This document shows positions 41,802-53,374 of a stretch of 64,000 nt of DNA, in pieces (the first letter of the stretch is position 1; every line of letters starts with the position of its first letter). Position numbers and translations under genes: made by a program. Where the stretch lies: assembly GCF_905171765.1 (NCBI RefSeq), contig NC_053394.1, positions 162,409,183-162,473,182 of the forward strand. Reading direction: 5' to 3'. This stretch comes from Bufo bufo (Eukaryota; Chordata; Amphibia; Anura; Bufonidae). Below the pieces are notes generated by a model. That model was given only the letters and a program-made list of their open reading frames with translations. It was not told the DNA's origin and did no database searches.

Positions 41802-41944
41802 TTAGCTAACAATCAGGCCACATTTTTTATTAATAATCAATGTAGAAAGCCAGGTAATTCCAAAGGGTTCACATACTTTCTTGCAACTGTATACTACGCA
41901 GTAAAAACTACATGGACACCTGACCACCACACCTACAGTGCTGC

Positions 41945-42770
41945 TTAAAAGTTTCTGAACCCTTCAGAATTTTTTAGATTGCTGCAAAAATTTGACCTAA
42001 AATAGATTATTAGATAAGTCCTAGAAGTATATAAAGATAACCAAATCAAACAAATGAGTAAAAAATATTAGACTTGGTCATTTGTTTATTGAGGTAAATG
42101 ATCAATTGTCACATGACTGTGAGTAGTAAAGTATGTGAACTTTTGCCTTTAGTATTTGGTGTGTCCCCCCTGGTGCAGCAATAACTGCAGGTAAACATTT
42201 CCGCAAATTGTTGCACATAGTCCTGCACATCGGCTTGGAGGAATCTTAACTCATTCCTCTGTACAAATGTTGGTGGGTTTCCTCCCATGTACTGCTCGCT
42301 TCAGGACCTTCCACAATATTTCTATTTGATTAAGGTCAGGACTTTGACTTGGCTATTCTAAAACTTTAACTTTATTCTTCTTTAACTGTTCTTTGATAAA
42401 ACGACTTGTGTGCTTAGGGTCATTGTCTTGCTGCCTGACCCACATTCACTTGATATTTAACTTTTAAGATTTCCTTTAAAATTTTTGGTTTAAGTCAGAA
42501 TTCAATGTTCAATGAATGATGGCAAGACGTACTGGCCCAGAACAGGCCCAAACGATGATACTACCATCAACACATTTCATAGAAGAGATGTTATTTGTAT
42601 GCTGGAATGCAGTATTTTCCTTTCTCCAAACATAACATTTCTCATTTAAACAAAAAAAATCTATTTTGGTCTCATCCATCCACAAAACATTTGTTCTAAC
42701 AGCCTTCTTCGGACAGCAATTTTCTTTTTGGAGAGTAATGACTTTCTCCTTGCAATCCTACCATGCACAC
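41945..42770 (-). pseudogene. Decayed Tc1-type element, cut by an LTR element
   Basis: The end AAAAGTTTCTGAACCCTTCAG leads into a minus-strand transposase relic: the region 42170-42480 has the reverse complements of conserved Tc1 blocks (CTGACCTTAATC..., AATGACCCTAAGCACAC for NDPKH). Many frameshifts. It stops where TGTAACAG of the LTR begins at 42771. Confidence 0.65.
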
Positions 42771-43532
42771 TGTAACAGTGGTTGCTGTGCACCGCTGTTC
42801 ACCTGCTTACCGCCGCGTTCAGCGGTGATTTGTTGCCTCTGCTTCTCCATTCATGCAGTCCTGGGCTCTGTCCTTGTAGGTACTGTTTTTCCTGGGATCC
42901 GATCCACAGTTTCCTTTCAGCCCTGGCCACAGCATGCTTGCTGCTTGTTCTCTGCAGCACTTCCTTAAGGGTCGGCATGCGTCACTTCCTGTGCTTTATG
43001 GGTTAGATCATGTGACCTCACTGACCAATCCTAGCCCTCCTGTACGTATATAACTGGCTCAGCCCCCTTCCCAGATGCCTCGGTGTCAATGTCCTTGTGT
43101 CCTGCTAAGGTTGCTGATATCTCTGCTTGTGTTCCTGACTCAAACTTGTGTTTCTAGACTCTGCTACGTGTTTGATCTCTGCCTGCTTCCCTTGACTGTC
43201 CTGTTGCTGATTCGGATTGCCTGACCTGTACCTGTGCCGCCTGCCCTGACCTATTGCTTGTTTGACTTTGCCTCTGCCTCATCCTTCGTTCCTGCACTGT
43301 TGCTGCTGGTTACGACAGCCTGCTGACTATGTCTGTACCTCTGGTACCTTGCTCGGGTACCTCCTGGTCCGCCTGGACCAGCTGCCTTGTGTGCCGATCC
43401 TCCTCAAGAGATAGTGACCTGGTGTTCCCCACCATCAAGGGTACTGTGAAGTACGAATGGTTCACTTAGACAAAGCCCTTAGAGGAGGTAGGACACGTGG
43501 CACAGTGGGTTCACACCTGCTGGTTCGTGACA
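42771..43532 (+). mobile_element. 5' LTR of a gypsy-type retrotransposon
   Basis: Begins TGTAACAGTGG and ends GGTTCGTGACA; a TATATAA box lies near 43046 and the body is pyrimidine-rich in the same sense. A gag-like frame starts 13 bases later, so this is placed as the 5' LTR. The length is about 760 bp. No 3' LTR is present in the window and no clear tRNA primer site was recognised. Confidence 0.72.
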
Positions 43533-43545
43533 GTACGCTGAGGTC

Positions 43546-44266
43546 ATGGACCCCACTGGTCACCCCAAGCCTGTCATTCAGGAATTGTTACATGAAGTGA
43601 GGCATCAGAGTGAACACCAGAATGTCACAATGCAGTTCATTCAAAATGTCCCTGCTCATCTGGATGCCATCTCTTTTCCAAGTACTGCAGGGTCGCCAGT
43701 TGCTGCTAACCCTGCAATACCCATACCGGTGAATCCGGATTTGTGTGCTGCTGGTGTGCAACTCTCTCTGCCATCACGCTGTGGTGGAGATCCTAAAGCC
43801 TGTTGTTGCTTCCTGAACCAGTGCCTGATCCACGTTGAGTTGCAAGGGCAGAAGTTTCCCACTGAGTGGTCCAAAGTTGCCTTCATTGTGTCCCTGCTGT
43901 TTGATGAGGCCCTTGTTTGGGCAAATCCTATTTGGGAACATGGAGGTCCAGAGACCACTAATCTACAGTCTTTCTTGGCTACCTTTCGGCTGTTCTTTAA
44001 AGAGCCCAGTCACACGTCCTCCGCTGCATCAGCTCTGCTGCATCTACGACAGGGTTTCTTGGCTGTGGGTCAGTACCCTGGCTGCCGAACTTGCATGGAA
44101 CGAGGCTCAACTGGCGGTGTTCTGGGAGGGCCTTTCTGACCGGATTAAGGATGAATTAGCTGGTCGCGACCGTCCGTCCACTCTGAATGACCTGATCACC
44201 TTGGCCACAAGGATAGATATGCATTTCAGCATTCGTTTTCTGGAGGTCGCATGCACCAGGTTCTAA
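43546..44266 (+). pseudogene. Retrotransposon gag, frameshifted
   Basis: Starts MDPTGHPKPVIQELLHEV. It contains the retrotransposon-gag capsid region around KVAFIVSLLFDEALVWANP (43873-43929) and LQSFLATFRLFF. The frame shifts by one base near 44060, after HLRQG, and continues as AELAWNEAQLAVFWEGL, SDRIKDELA and so on in the next frame. In the family gag forms the particle that packages the element RNA. The copy cannot make a full gag as it stands. Confidence 0.82.
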
Positions 44267-44402
44267 GGAGGTCGCATGCACCAGTGACCACCTCGCTTGG
44301 CTCCATCCTTCCAGAGGCCGGTTCTTCCTCTAGTGTCCACCCCATCTGAAGAGCCCATACAAATAGAGCACCTTCGAATGTCTGACCACAAACGTTTACG
44401 CT

Positions 44403-44880
44403 GCAGAGAATCTGTGTCTGTATTGTGGAGACAAAGCCCAATTTGTGTGTAATTGTCCACAGAAGCTGGGAAACGCCAATGTCAAGCATCAGTTGGAGAG
44501 GTGGTCCTAGACAAAAAGAAGTCCTCTCGGGAGGGTACTCTCAGGGAATCACACTGTCTGTGCCTGTATTCTTGGACTCTGGGTCAGCCGGGAACTTCAT
44601 TCAGCAAGCTCTGGTCCATCAGTGCCGGCTCCCTACCATCCGTCTAGAAAGGCCTCTGTCAGTAGCTTTCGTAAATGGACTGCCCCTTAAGTTGAAAATA
44701 GGGGTTCTGCATTCAGAGATGATCTCCTTCCGTCCATGAATCCGGTTATCCTCCCTGGCTGCGTCAGCACACTCCAGTTCTGGACTGGCACTCTGGTCAG
44801 ATTCTGCATTGGGGATCATGCTGTCAGACCAGTTGCTTATCGGCGATCCGACCTGCTTCCTCGCCTACTGTACCTGTAGA
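44403..44880 (+). pseudogene. Gag zinc knuckle and retropepsin-type protease, truncated
   Basis: The CLYCGDKAQFVCNC stretch is a CCHC knuckle whose His is replaced by Gln. The protease follows, with VFLDSGSAGNFI carrying the catalytic DSG. The reading frame is lost near 44730-44760 and the element ends abruptly at about 44880, where a hAT terminus begins; pol (RT, RNase H, integrase) is absent. Confidence 0.75.
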
Positions 44881-45054
44881 CTAGTGTTGAGCGAGCATGC
44901 TCGGCCGAATACCTGTTCGGCTCGAGCATCGCTATGCTGGGCACATGGTGGTACTAGGGTTGGACGATATCAAAAATATTCAGACGATAACGATATTAAA
45001 AAATTTATCGCGATAACGATATATATCGCGGTAAATACCCGTTTTAAAGAAAAA

Positions 45055-46840
45055 ACACAAGGAGACGTTATACTGTATGGGGGCAGCCACAAGGAGACGT
45101 TATACTGTATGGGGGCAGCCACAAGGAGACGTTATACTGTATGGGGGCCACAAGGAGACGTTACACTGTATGGGGCAGCCTCAAGGAGACGTTACACTGT
45201 ATGGGGGCAGCCTCAAGGAGACGTTATACTGTATGGGGGGCCACAAGGATACGTTACACTGTATGGGGGCCACAAGGAGATGTTACACTGTATGGGGGCA
45301 GCCTCAAGGAGACGTTATACTGTATGGGGGGCCACAAGGATACGTTACACTGTATGGGGGCCACAAGGAGACGTTACACTGTATGGTGGCAGCCTCAAGG
45401 AGACGTTACACTGTATGGGGGCCACAAGGAGACGTTATACTGTATGGGGGCAGCCACAAGGAGACATTATACTGTATAGGGGCTGTCACAAGGAGACGTT
45501 ATACTGTATGGGGGCAGCCACAAGGAGACGTTATACTGTATGGGGGCAGCCACAAGGAGACGTTATACTGTATGGGGGCAGCCACAAGGAGACGTTATAC
45601 TGTATGGGGGCAGCCACAAGGAGACGTTATACTGTATGGGGGCAGCCACAAGGATACGTTACACTGTATGGGGGCCACAAGGAGACGTTACACTGTATGG
45701 GGGCTGCCACAAGGAGACGTTATACTGTATGGGGGCAGCCACAAGGAGACGTTATACTGTATGGGGGCAGCCACAAGGAGATGTTATACTGTACTGGGGC
45801 AGCCACAAGGAGACGTTATACTGTATGGGGGCAGCCACAAGGAGACGTTATACTGTATGGGGGCAGCCACAAGGAGATGTTATACTGTATGGGGGGCCAC
45901 ATGGAGACGTTATACTGTATGGGGGCAGCCACAAGGAGACGTTATACTCTATGGGGGCAGCCACAAGGAGACGTTATACTGTATGGGGGCAGCCACAAGG
46001 AGAAGTTATACTGTATGGGGGCAGCCACAAGGATACGTTACACTGTATGGGGGCCACAAGGAGACGTTACACTGTATGGGGGCTGCCACAAGGAGACGTT
46101 ACACTGTATGGGGGCAGCCACAAGGAGACGTTATACTGTATGGGGGCAGCCACAAGGAGACGTTACACTGTATGGGGGCCACAAGGAGACGTTATACTGT
46201 ATGGGGGCAGCCACAAGGAGACATTATACTGTATAGGGGCTGTCACAAGGAGACGTTATACTGTATGGGGGAAGCCACAAGGAGACGTTATACTGTATGG
46301 GGGCAGCCACAAGGAGACGTTATACTGTATGGGGGCAGCCACAAGGAGACGTTATACTGTATGGGGGCAGCCACAAGGAGACGTTACACTGTATGGGGGC
46401 TGCCACAAGGAGACGTTACACTGTATGGGGGCAGCCACAAGGAGACGTTATACTGTATGGGGGCAGCCACAAGGAGACGTTACACTGTATGGGGGCCCCA
46501 AGGAGACGTTACACTGTATGGGGGCAGCCTCAAGGAGACGTTACACTGTATGGGGGTCACAAGGAGACGTTATACTGTATGGGGGCAGCCACAAGGAGAC
46601 GTTATACTGTATGGGGGCAGCCACATGGAGACGTTATACTGTATGGGGGGCCACAAGGAGACGTTATACTGTAGGGGGGCCACAAGGAGACGTTATACTG
46701 TAGGGGGGGCCACAAGGAGATGTTATACTGTATGGGGGCCACAAGGAGCGCAGCCGCAAGGAGACATTACATACAGTATGGGGGCAGCTGCGCCTGCAGC
46801 AGCCACAAAAGGAGACATTACTTAGAGTATGTAGCTGGAG
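45055..46840 (+). repeat. 32-bp minisatellite, about 55 copies
   Basis: Unit GGAGACGTTATACTGTATGG followed by GGGCAGCCACAA, with 28-bp variants lacking GCAG and variants TATACTG/TACACTG and CCTCAA. The unit has no stop in most frames, giving long spurious frames (up to 582 codons) that merely repeat a short peptide motif. Confidence 0.95.
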
Positions 46841-47400
46841 GGCAGCAGCTGCCCCCCCCCCCCCCCCCATGTCTTATGGCCACTTGTGTGACTGTGACTT
46901 GTCACCTGCCTGCCAGGCTGCCACCACCATAATTCTTTCTTGTTGGTCATGCTCATCATGTCATGGGGGAGCCGGGAGGTACTGGAGGGAGTCGAGGGAC
47001 TCATGATGGCCCACTGGCAGGCATGAAGGACTGAGTGGGCTGTGGGCCAAGACATATAACTGGGGTAATAGGCAGAGTGGACTGGAGTGACATTACAAAC
47101 CTTTTACCACTCGCTGCTGTAGTCTGTATGTACTGCGCTGCTCTAGTCTCAGCCTGGGGGCGTCACCTGATTCCGACGTTAGACGTCGGTCGGTGGGCGG
47201 AGACAGTCACAGCACATTCAGAGCAAGCAGGAGGAGCCGCTGGTAGATATAGATAATGATGGGGGAGGGCAGCGGCGCCGCGGACTCAGTTTTTAAAGCT
47301 GTGACGTCACGAAATATACCGCGGTATTAGGAAACGGCGATATCGCCATATCGCAGTTTTTTTTATATCGCGGTATATCGAAAAACCGGTATATCGCCCA
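46841..47400. other. GC-rich 3' part of the nested hAT
   Basis: C-run at 46850-46867, then unassigned sequence with an internal inverted pair GACGTTAGACGTC. No coding sequence recognised. Confidence 0.5.
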
Positions 47401-47414
47401 ACCCTAGGTGGTAC

Positions 47415-47640
47415 TCTGCCGAGTACCGCATGTGCTCAAGCGCCTTGCTCGAGTCTCCCTCCCGCACGTTTCACGGCTGCTAAGCAGCCAATAAACATGC
47501 AGGTAAGTACTGCCATCACTGTAATGCCAGTAGCCATGTTGGCCACTGGCATTACAGTGATTGGCTGGCCGGAACGCGTCATCGGGTGCTATATAGCACC
47601 CGATGACGCGGGTTCGGCTCATTGTGAGTCAGGAAGAGCT
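47415..47640. repeat. hAT leader with inverted repeat
   Basis: CACTGTAATGCCAGT faces ACTGGCATTACAGTG, and CATCGGGTGCTATATAGCACC is palindromic. The TATATAG may be the promoter box of the hAT. Confidence 0.6.
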
Positions 47641-47799
47641 GCTCTTAGGAAGGGACAGATAGTGTAGGGAGTGTGATCGCAATATATTCAATCGAAAAAT
47701 GTTTCAAAGACCCAAAAGTCCTTTTAAGGACTATTGCGTGTGGTGGTAGGCTGGCAGCAATATAATATAGCCAGCAATTTTTTTTTCCCATACTTTGAA

Positions 47800-48570
47800 A
47801 TATTTTTTCGATAGAGGGTGTCTGCAGTGACTTGTGACATCTGTGCTGCAATACCTTCTGTGTGTCAGGGCCAGAAATAGGAAAAATATAATTGTAAACA
47901 ATTATATTTTTTCCATAATTTATCCACATTTTTTCTATAAACGGTCCCTTCAGTGAATTGTCATATCTGTGCTGCAATAGCGTGTGTGTGTCAGGCCCAG
48001 ATATTGGGAAAAATATTAGCGAAAACAATTATATTTTTTCTATAATTTATCCACACTTTGCCTATAAACGGTGTCTGCAGTAAATTGTCACATCTGTGCT
48101 GCAATAGCGTGTGTGTGTGTCAGGGCCAGATATTGGGAAACATATTAGCGAAAACAATTATATTTTTTCCATAATTTATCCACACTTTGCCTATAAACGG
48201 TGTCTGCAGTGAATTGTCACATCTGCGCTGCAATAGTGTGTGTGTGTGTGTGTAAGGCCCAGTTATTGGGAAAAATATTAGCAAAAACAATTATATTTTT
48301 CCCAGAATTTATCCACACTTTGCCTATAAACGGTGTCTGCAGTAAATTGTCACATCTGCACTGCAATAGCGTGTGTGTCAGGGCCAGATATTGGGAAAAA
48401 TATTACTGACAACAATAATATTTTTTCCATCATTTTTCCATCATTTTCCTATAAACGGTCCCTGCAGTGAATTGTCACATCTGTGCTGCAATAGCGTGTG
48501 TATGTGTCAGACCCAGATATTGGGAAAAATATTAGTGAAAACAATTTATCCACATTTTTCCTAAAAACGG
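47800..48570. repeat. About 127-bp tandem repeat in the hAT leader, 6-7 copies
   Basis: The CCTATAAACGGTGTCTGCAG block recurs at 47934, 48061, 48190, 48323, 48449 and 48560 (periods 127, 129, 133, 126, 111), with TGTCACATCTG.GCTGCAATAG and CAGGGCCAGATATTGGG between. It ends just before the transposase ATG. Confidence 0.9.
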
Positions 48571-48595
48571 TCCCTTATAACATATAACATTTAAT

Positions 48596-51500
48596 ATGAA
48601 GAAGGCCAGCATTAAGGGACGGGGAAGTGGCCGTGATGGTGATGGTGCACGCAGAGGTCGTGGCCCTGGGCGTGCTGAAACTGTGCCTGCTGCCAGAACA
48701 CAAGAAAAACAATCATCAAAGATACCTAGCTTCATGTCCCAGTTTGCAGGGCGGCGCAGGACACCACTCTTGAAGTCAGCCCAGTCCGAGCAGGTGGTCA
48801 GTTGGATTGCAGCAGATAGTGCTTCCAGTCGGTTAAGCACCACCCTGTATTCCACCAAGTCGAGTAGCCAGGAGTCTGGTCCACACAATTCTCACCCTGA
48901 TCCTCCTTCCTCCCACCATTTACAGTCTGGCCAAACAAGTGATCCCACACTCGGATATTCCGAGGACCTCTTTGCATCGCCATTAATTGATTTGGCCCTC
49001 TCGCCAAGCACGCTTGAAGAGGGACCTGAGATCTTGTGCCCCGATTCCCAACCTCTTGAGCATCCAGAGTCACAAGAACATGACGCTGGGGAATTAGTGT
49101 GTTATGAGGTGGATGATGATGAGACACAGTTGCCAATGACTCAACCGCAATTACTGTCTCAATAGGTTGAGGAAGAGGATGACACACAGTTGTCAATCAC
49201 TGAGGTTGTGGTTAGGTCAACAAATCAGGAGGATGATCAGAGTGAGGAAGTGGAAGAAGAGGTGCTGGAAGATGAGGTCACTGACCCAACCTGAGAAGGT
49301 GGCAACAAGCCGAGCGAGGAGAGCAGTACAGAGGGGGAGGGATCTGCAGCACTGCAACAGGCTGGAAGAGGCAGTGGGGTGGCAAAAGGTAGAAGGTGGG
49401 CACCACCGAACAGGCCCGCAACTGTTCCATGGAGCACCCCCATGCGTAAATCTCCCTTGCCAAAGGGGTAGGTGTTTGGTAGTATGGCGCTTTTTTGAGG
49501 AAAGTGCGGACGACAAAAGAATAGTAGTTTTCAACCTGTGCCACACCAAAATGAGCCGGGGCGTGAACACTAGCAACCTCACCACCACCATCATGATCCG
49601 CCACATGGCATCAAAGCACCCTAATAGGTGGGGCGAACACCTGGGTCCACAATCTGTGTCTTCGGGTCACACCACTGCCTCCTCTTCCCCTGTGTTACTT
49701 GCTGGTCAATCCCCTGTCCAAAACGCAGGCCCGGATGCCTCCCGGCCTGCACCTGGACCTTTGCAAGCACCATCAGTGACCACATCCACTTCTCTATCCC
49801 AGCGCAGTGTCCAAATGTCATTACCCCAGGCATTTGAACGCAAGAACAAATACCCAACCACCTACCCACAGGCCATAACACTAAATGCGCAGCTTTCCAA
49901 ATTACTGGCCCTGGAAATGTTGCCATTTAGGCTTGTGGACACTGATGCCTTTCGCAGCCTGATGTCGGTGGCCGTCCCTCATTACGCAGTCCCCAGCCAC
50001 CACTATTTTTCAAGGTGTGCCGTGCCAGCCTTACACCAACATGTGTCCCTTAACATCACACGTGCCCTGACCAACGCAGTTACTGGGATGGTCCACTTAA
50101 CCACGGACACGTGGACTAGTGCTTTCGGCCAGGGACGCTACATTTCCCTGACGGCACACTGGGTGAATGTTGTGGAGGCCAGGAGCGACTCGTACCCTGG
50201 AATGGCACAGGTGCTACCGACGCCAAAGATTGCGGGCCCCAATTCCATCAGGGTTTCCGCCACCACCTACGTTAGTGGCTCCAACCCCCACTTCTCCTCC
50301 GCCTCCTCCTCCTCCACTTCCACCTCATAATTATCTGCGTGCAGCACCAGTCAGTCATTAGTCGGTAGCTGGAAGCAGTGTAGCACTGCAGTGGGGAAGC
50401 GGCCGTGCTGAAGCTGATCTGTCTAGGTGACAAACAGCACACCGCCGCAGAGCTGTGGCAGGGGATAAGAGACCAGACTGAGCTGTGGCTCTCGCCACTC
50501 AACCTAGAACCAGGCATGGATGTGTCTGATAATGGCCATAACTTGGTTGGGGCTTTGGAGCTGGGCAGCCTTAGACACATCCCATGCTTTGCCCACGTAT
50601 TCAACCTTGTGGTTCAGTGGTTTCTAAAAACATACCCCAATTTGCCTGAGCTACTGGTGAAGGTGTGCCGCGTGTGTGCATATTTCCGCAAGTCACCGAC
50701 AGCTTCAGCCGGTCTGTCAAAGCTGCAGCAGCGCATTAAATTACCAGCTCACCGGCTGTTGTGTGACGTGAGCACACGCTGGAACTCCACATTCCACATG
50801 TTGGCTAGGCTTTGTGAGCAGCAGAGGGCAGTTGTGGAATACCAGCTGCAACATGATCGTCACCTTTCCAGTCAGCTTTTGCTATTCACAAGCGAGACTC
50901 TGTGAGGTTTTACGCAACTTTGAGGAATCAACACAGCTGGTTAGCGGCGATAACGCTGTTATCAGCGTCACCATCCCACTTCTGTCTTCTCAAACGCTCG
51001 CTGCTCACAATTAAGGACGACGCTGTGCATGTGGAAGAGGTGGAAATGGGGGAAGACATTACACAGGTTGATGATAGCCAGACCACCCTCAGTTCGTCTT
51101 CTCAGTGCGAATTGGAGGCTGAAGAGGAGGAGGAGGAGCAGGAGACGGTTGCCTCAGCTACAGAGGGTAGTACCCATGGAAGTTTAATTCTATCTGTTCT
51201 GCGTGGGTGGGCAGAAGAGGAGGAAGAGGATGGGGAGATTAAGAGTGATCCTCTTGATGATAACAGCGAAGTCTCGCCAGTTGGTACTCTGGCACACATG
51301 GCTGACTTCATGTTAGGCTGCCTTTCCCACGACCCACGCGTTATACGCATTTTAAACAACACGGATTACTGGTTGTTCACCCTTCTCAACTCCCGCTACA
51401 AAGAGAACTTCTCATCTCTCATTCCTCTGGTGGAGAGGACGAGCAAAATGGTGCAATACCAGAAGATCCTTGTTGGAAAATTGCTCCAAAATTTTCCATC

Positions 51501-51980
51501 TGACAACGCTGGCGGCAGAGTCCGTACTTCCTTGGCCAACCGAGGAGGGGAGACAAGGGGAACACACAGCAGTTCCAACAGAGGCAGGGCAACACTCTCC
51601 AAAGCCTGGGACAGTTTCATGACACCCCAACAGCACCCCTACCTTGATGTGTGGCCTACTGCCACAAGGAGAGAAAAATTTTGGAAGATGGTGAAGGAGT
51701 ACATAGCAGACCGTGTCAGCGTCCTCAATGATCCCTCAGTCCCTTACAACTACTGGGTGTCCAAGCTGGACACGTGGCACGAACTGGGGCTCTACGCTTT
51801 GGAGATGCTGGCCTGCCCTGTCTGAGCGTTTTGTCTGAGCGTGTATTTATTGCTGCTGGTGGCATTATAACAGAAAAGCGTATCTTCTTGACAACTGAAA
51901 ATGCTGACAGGTTGACTCATATAAAAATGAACATGGCCTGGATTGACCATGACTTCTTGACTCCACCAGAGGAATGCTGA
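48596..51980 (+). pseudogene. hAT transposase (ZBED-like), multiply broken
   Basis: Recognisable parts in order: a basic head and Ser-rich region (48596-49165, ending in TAG); acidic stretch; a BED-type zinc finger near 49500-49620 in which the first Cys is replaced (VFNLCH); the DNA-binding/insertion region; the first catalytic Asp block LTTDTWTS near 50100; the DNGHNLVGAL block near 50525; RWNSTFHMLARL near 50780; YLDVWPTATRREKFW near 51640; and the C-terminal dimerisation block SERVFIAAGGIITEKR near 51830. Parts lie in different frames, with breaks near 49165, 49290-49400, 50330, 50890 and 51810. Confidence 0.9.
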
Positions 51981-52174
51981 TGAACATAAAGGCACTTTAC
52001 ATGTGTTGTTTTTAATGTAGTTAATAGACTGTATTCCCATGCACCCCTTCTACCACAAACAAGGGTATATGGTTGAATCTTCCTTGCCTCCTCCTCCTCC
52101 TCCTCTTCCGTCATATCAACATGCATTGGTTATTCGTCACATATAATGCCCTCGCATATATGGCCATATATAAT

Positions 52175-52470
52175 TTTTTAGAGGGTCCGCTCACCAGCAG
52201 GCCCTCACATATTTTTAGAGGGTCCATTCACCAGCAGGCCCTCACATCTAAGTTTTTACAGGGTCCGCTCACCAGCAGGCCCTCACATATAATTTTTTAG
52301 AGGGTCCGCTCAGCTGCAGGCCCTCGCATATAATGTTTTATAGGGTCAGCTCACCTGCAGGCACTCGCATATAATGTTTTACAGGGTCAGCTCACCTGCA
52401 AGCCCGCAACTCAATTCTTTTACAGGGTCAGCACAACTGCAGGCCCGCAACTCATGCTGACTTGCTTTGA
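52175..52470. repeat. About 42-bp tandem repeat, seven copies, 3' of the hAT transposase
   Basis: Unit TTACAGGGTCCGCTCACCAG CAGGCCCTCACATATAA, with drift to GGGTCAGCTCACCTGCAAGC. It occurs between the transposase and the element end. Confidence 0.9.
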
Positions 52471-52545
52471 AATAGTAGCCATTGCCGTTTATCAGGCTCC
52501 CTCTCTGAAATCGAACAATGATTCCCCGTTACCGGTGGTCACCAT

Positions 52546-53113
52546 TAGTGATGGACGAACATCTGCTGGGACGGTTCGCGAACGCGGGTCCTATTCATTT
52601 TAATGGCAGGCGAACCTGAAAAACCTCCAGTTCATGTTTGCAGCCACAAAATACTTACTAGATGTGCACACATAGTCCCACAACATGGACACTGACATAC
52701 CAGAAGTATTAAGCGAATCTGCGATCTACAAGCATTATTTCTTTATATGCGAAATTTCGGCAAAGGCGTGGCCTACAGCAACTGGTTTGCACCGACTAGA
52801 AATTAAATGGATGCGATGGTTAGAAACAAGTTCAGCGACGAAGAGGAAGAACTCCTGGTGACTGTAAGAAATCTTACATTAAAGTAGTGTATTTGATTAC
52901 ATTTCACCTGCATGTCTGAACAATCGCTTTATATGCATAAAGAGTGTTATAAAAAAATCGCCAATGCGACCTTCTGCGATTCTAATTTTTCTTAAGTGCA
53001 CCAAACTTCACATTTCATAATGTCTCACTAGATATTAGTGATTGTTGCACTAAGTACTCCTGTGACATCACACCCACTATGTTAGTAGCATATTTGTATG
53101 GAAAGCAGAGAAA
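52546..53113. other. hAT-like end and unassigned sequence
   Basis: TAGTGATGGACGAACATCTG with GGTTCGCGAACGCG looks like the left end of another hAT MITE (compare the TTCGCGGCGAACTTTGC region at 62730). No right end found. The remainder holds no recognised gene. Confidence 0.45.
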
Positions 53114-53115
53114 TA

Positions 53116-53142
53116 CGCTGCTCAAAAAAATAAAGGGAACAC
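53116..53142. repeat. Tc1 left terminal inverted repeat
   Basis: Starts CGCTGCTCAAAAAAA; second base G where the right copy has A in the inverse sense. Confidence 0.9.
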
Positions 53143-53374
53143 AAAAATAACACATCCTAGATCTGAATTTATTAAATATTCTTCTGAAATACTTTGTTCT
53201 TTACATAGTTGAATGTGCTGACAACAAAATCACACAAAAAAAAAAAAATGGAAATCAAATTTTTTAACCCATGGAGGTCTGGATTTGGAGTCACACTCAA
53301 AATTAAAGTGGAAAAACACACTACAGGCTGATCCAACTTTGATGTAATGTCCTTAAAACAAGTCAAAATGAGGC

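Larger units (their letters stand above)
44955..47406. mobile_element. Nested hAT element carrying a 32-bp minisatellite
   Basis: Ends TAGGGTTGGACGATATC and GGTATATCGCCCAACCCTA, flanked by identical octamers GGTGGTAC (44947-44954, 47407-47414). The interior is almost entirely minisatellite (45055-46840) followed by a GC-rich stretch. No transposase, so it depends on another hAT enzyme. Confidence 0.92.
44881..52545 (+). mobile_element. Large decayed hAT element (split by a nested hAT)
   Basis: Starts TAGTGTTGAGCGAGCATGCTCGG (near 44882), the same hAT terminus as the MITE at 38778. It is interrupted at 44955-47406, then runs through a leader with tandem repeats (47800-48570), a broken transposase (48596-51980) and a 3' tandem array (52175-52470). 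The right terminus was not recognised; it may be cut by the TAGTGATGGACGAACA element start at about 52546. Confidence 0.7.

Noticed and set aside
44809..46825. Very long open frames (475, 582 and 387 codons) on the plus strand
   Set aside because: They read through the 32-bp minisatellite in several frames at once and repeat one short peptide; no gene features.
48798..49606. Antisense frames of 108-132 codons
   Set aside because: Shadows of the hAT transposase coding sequence.
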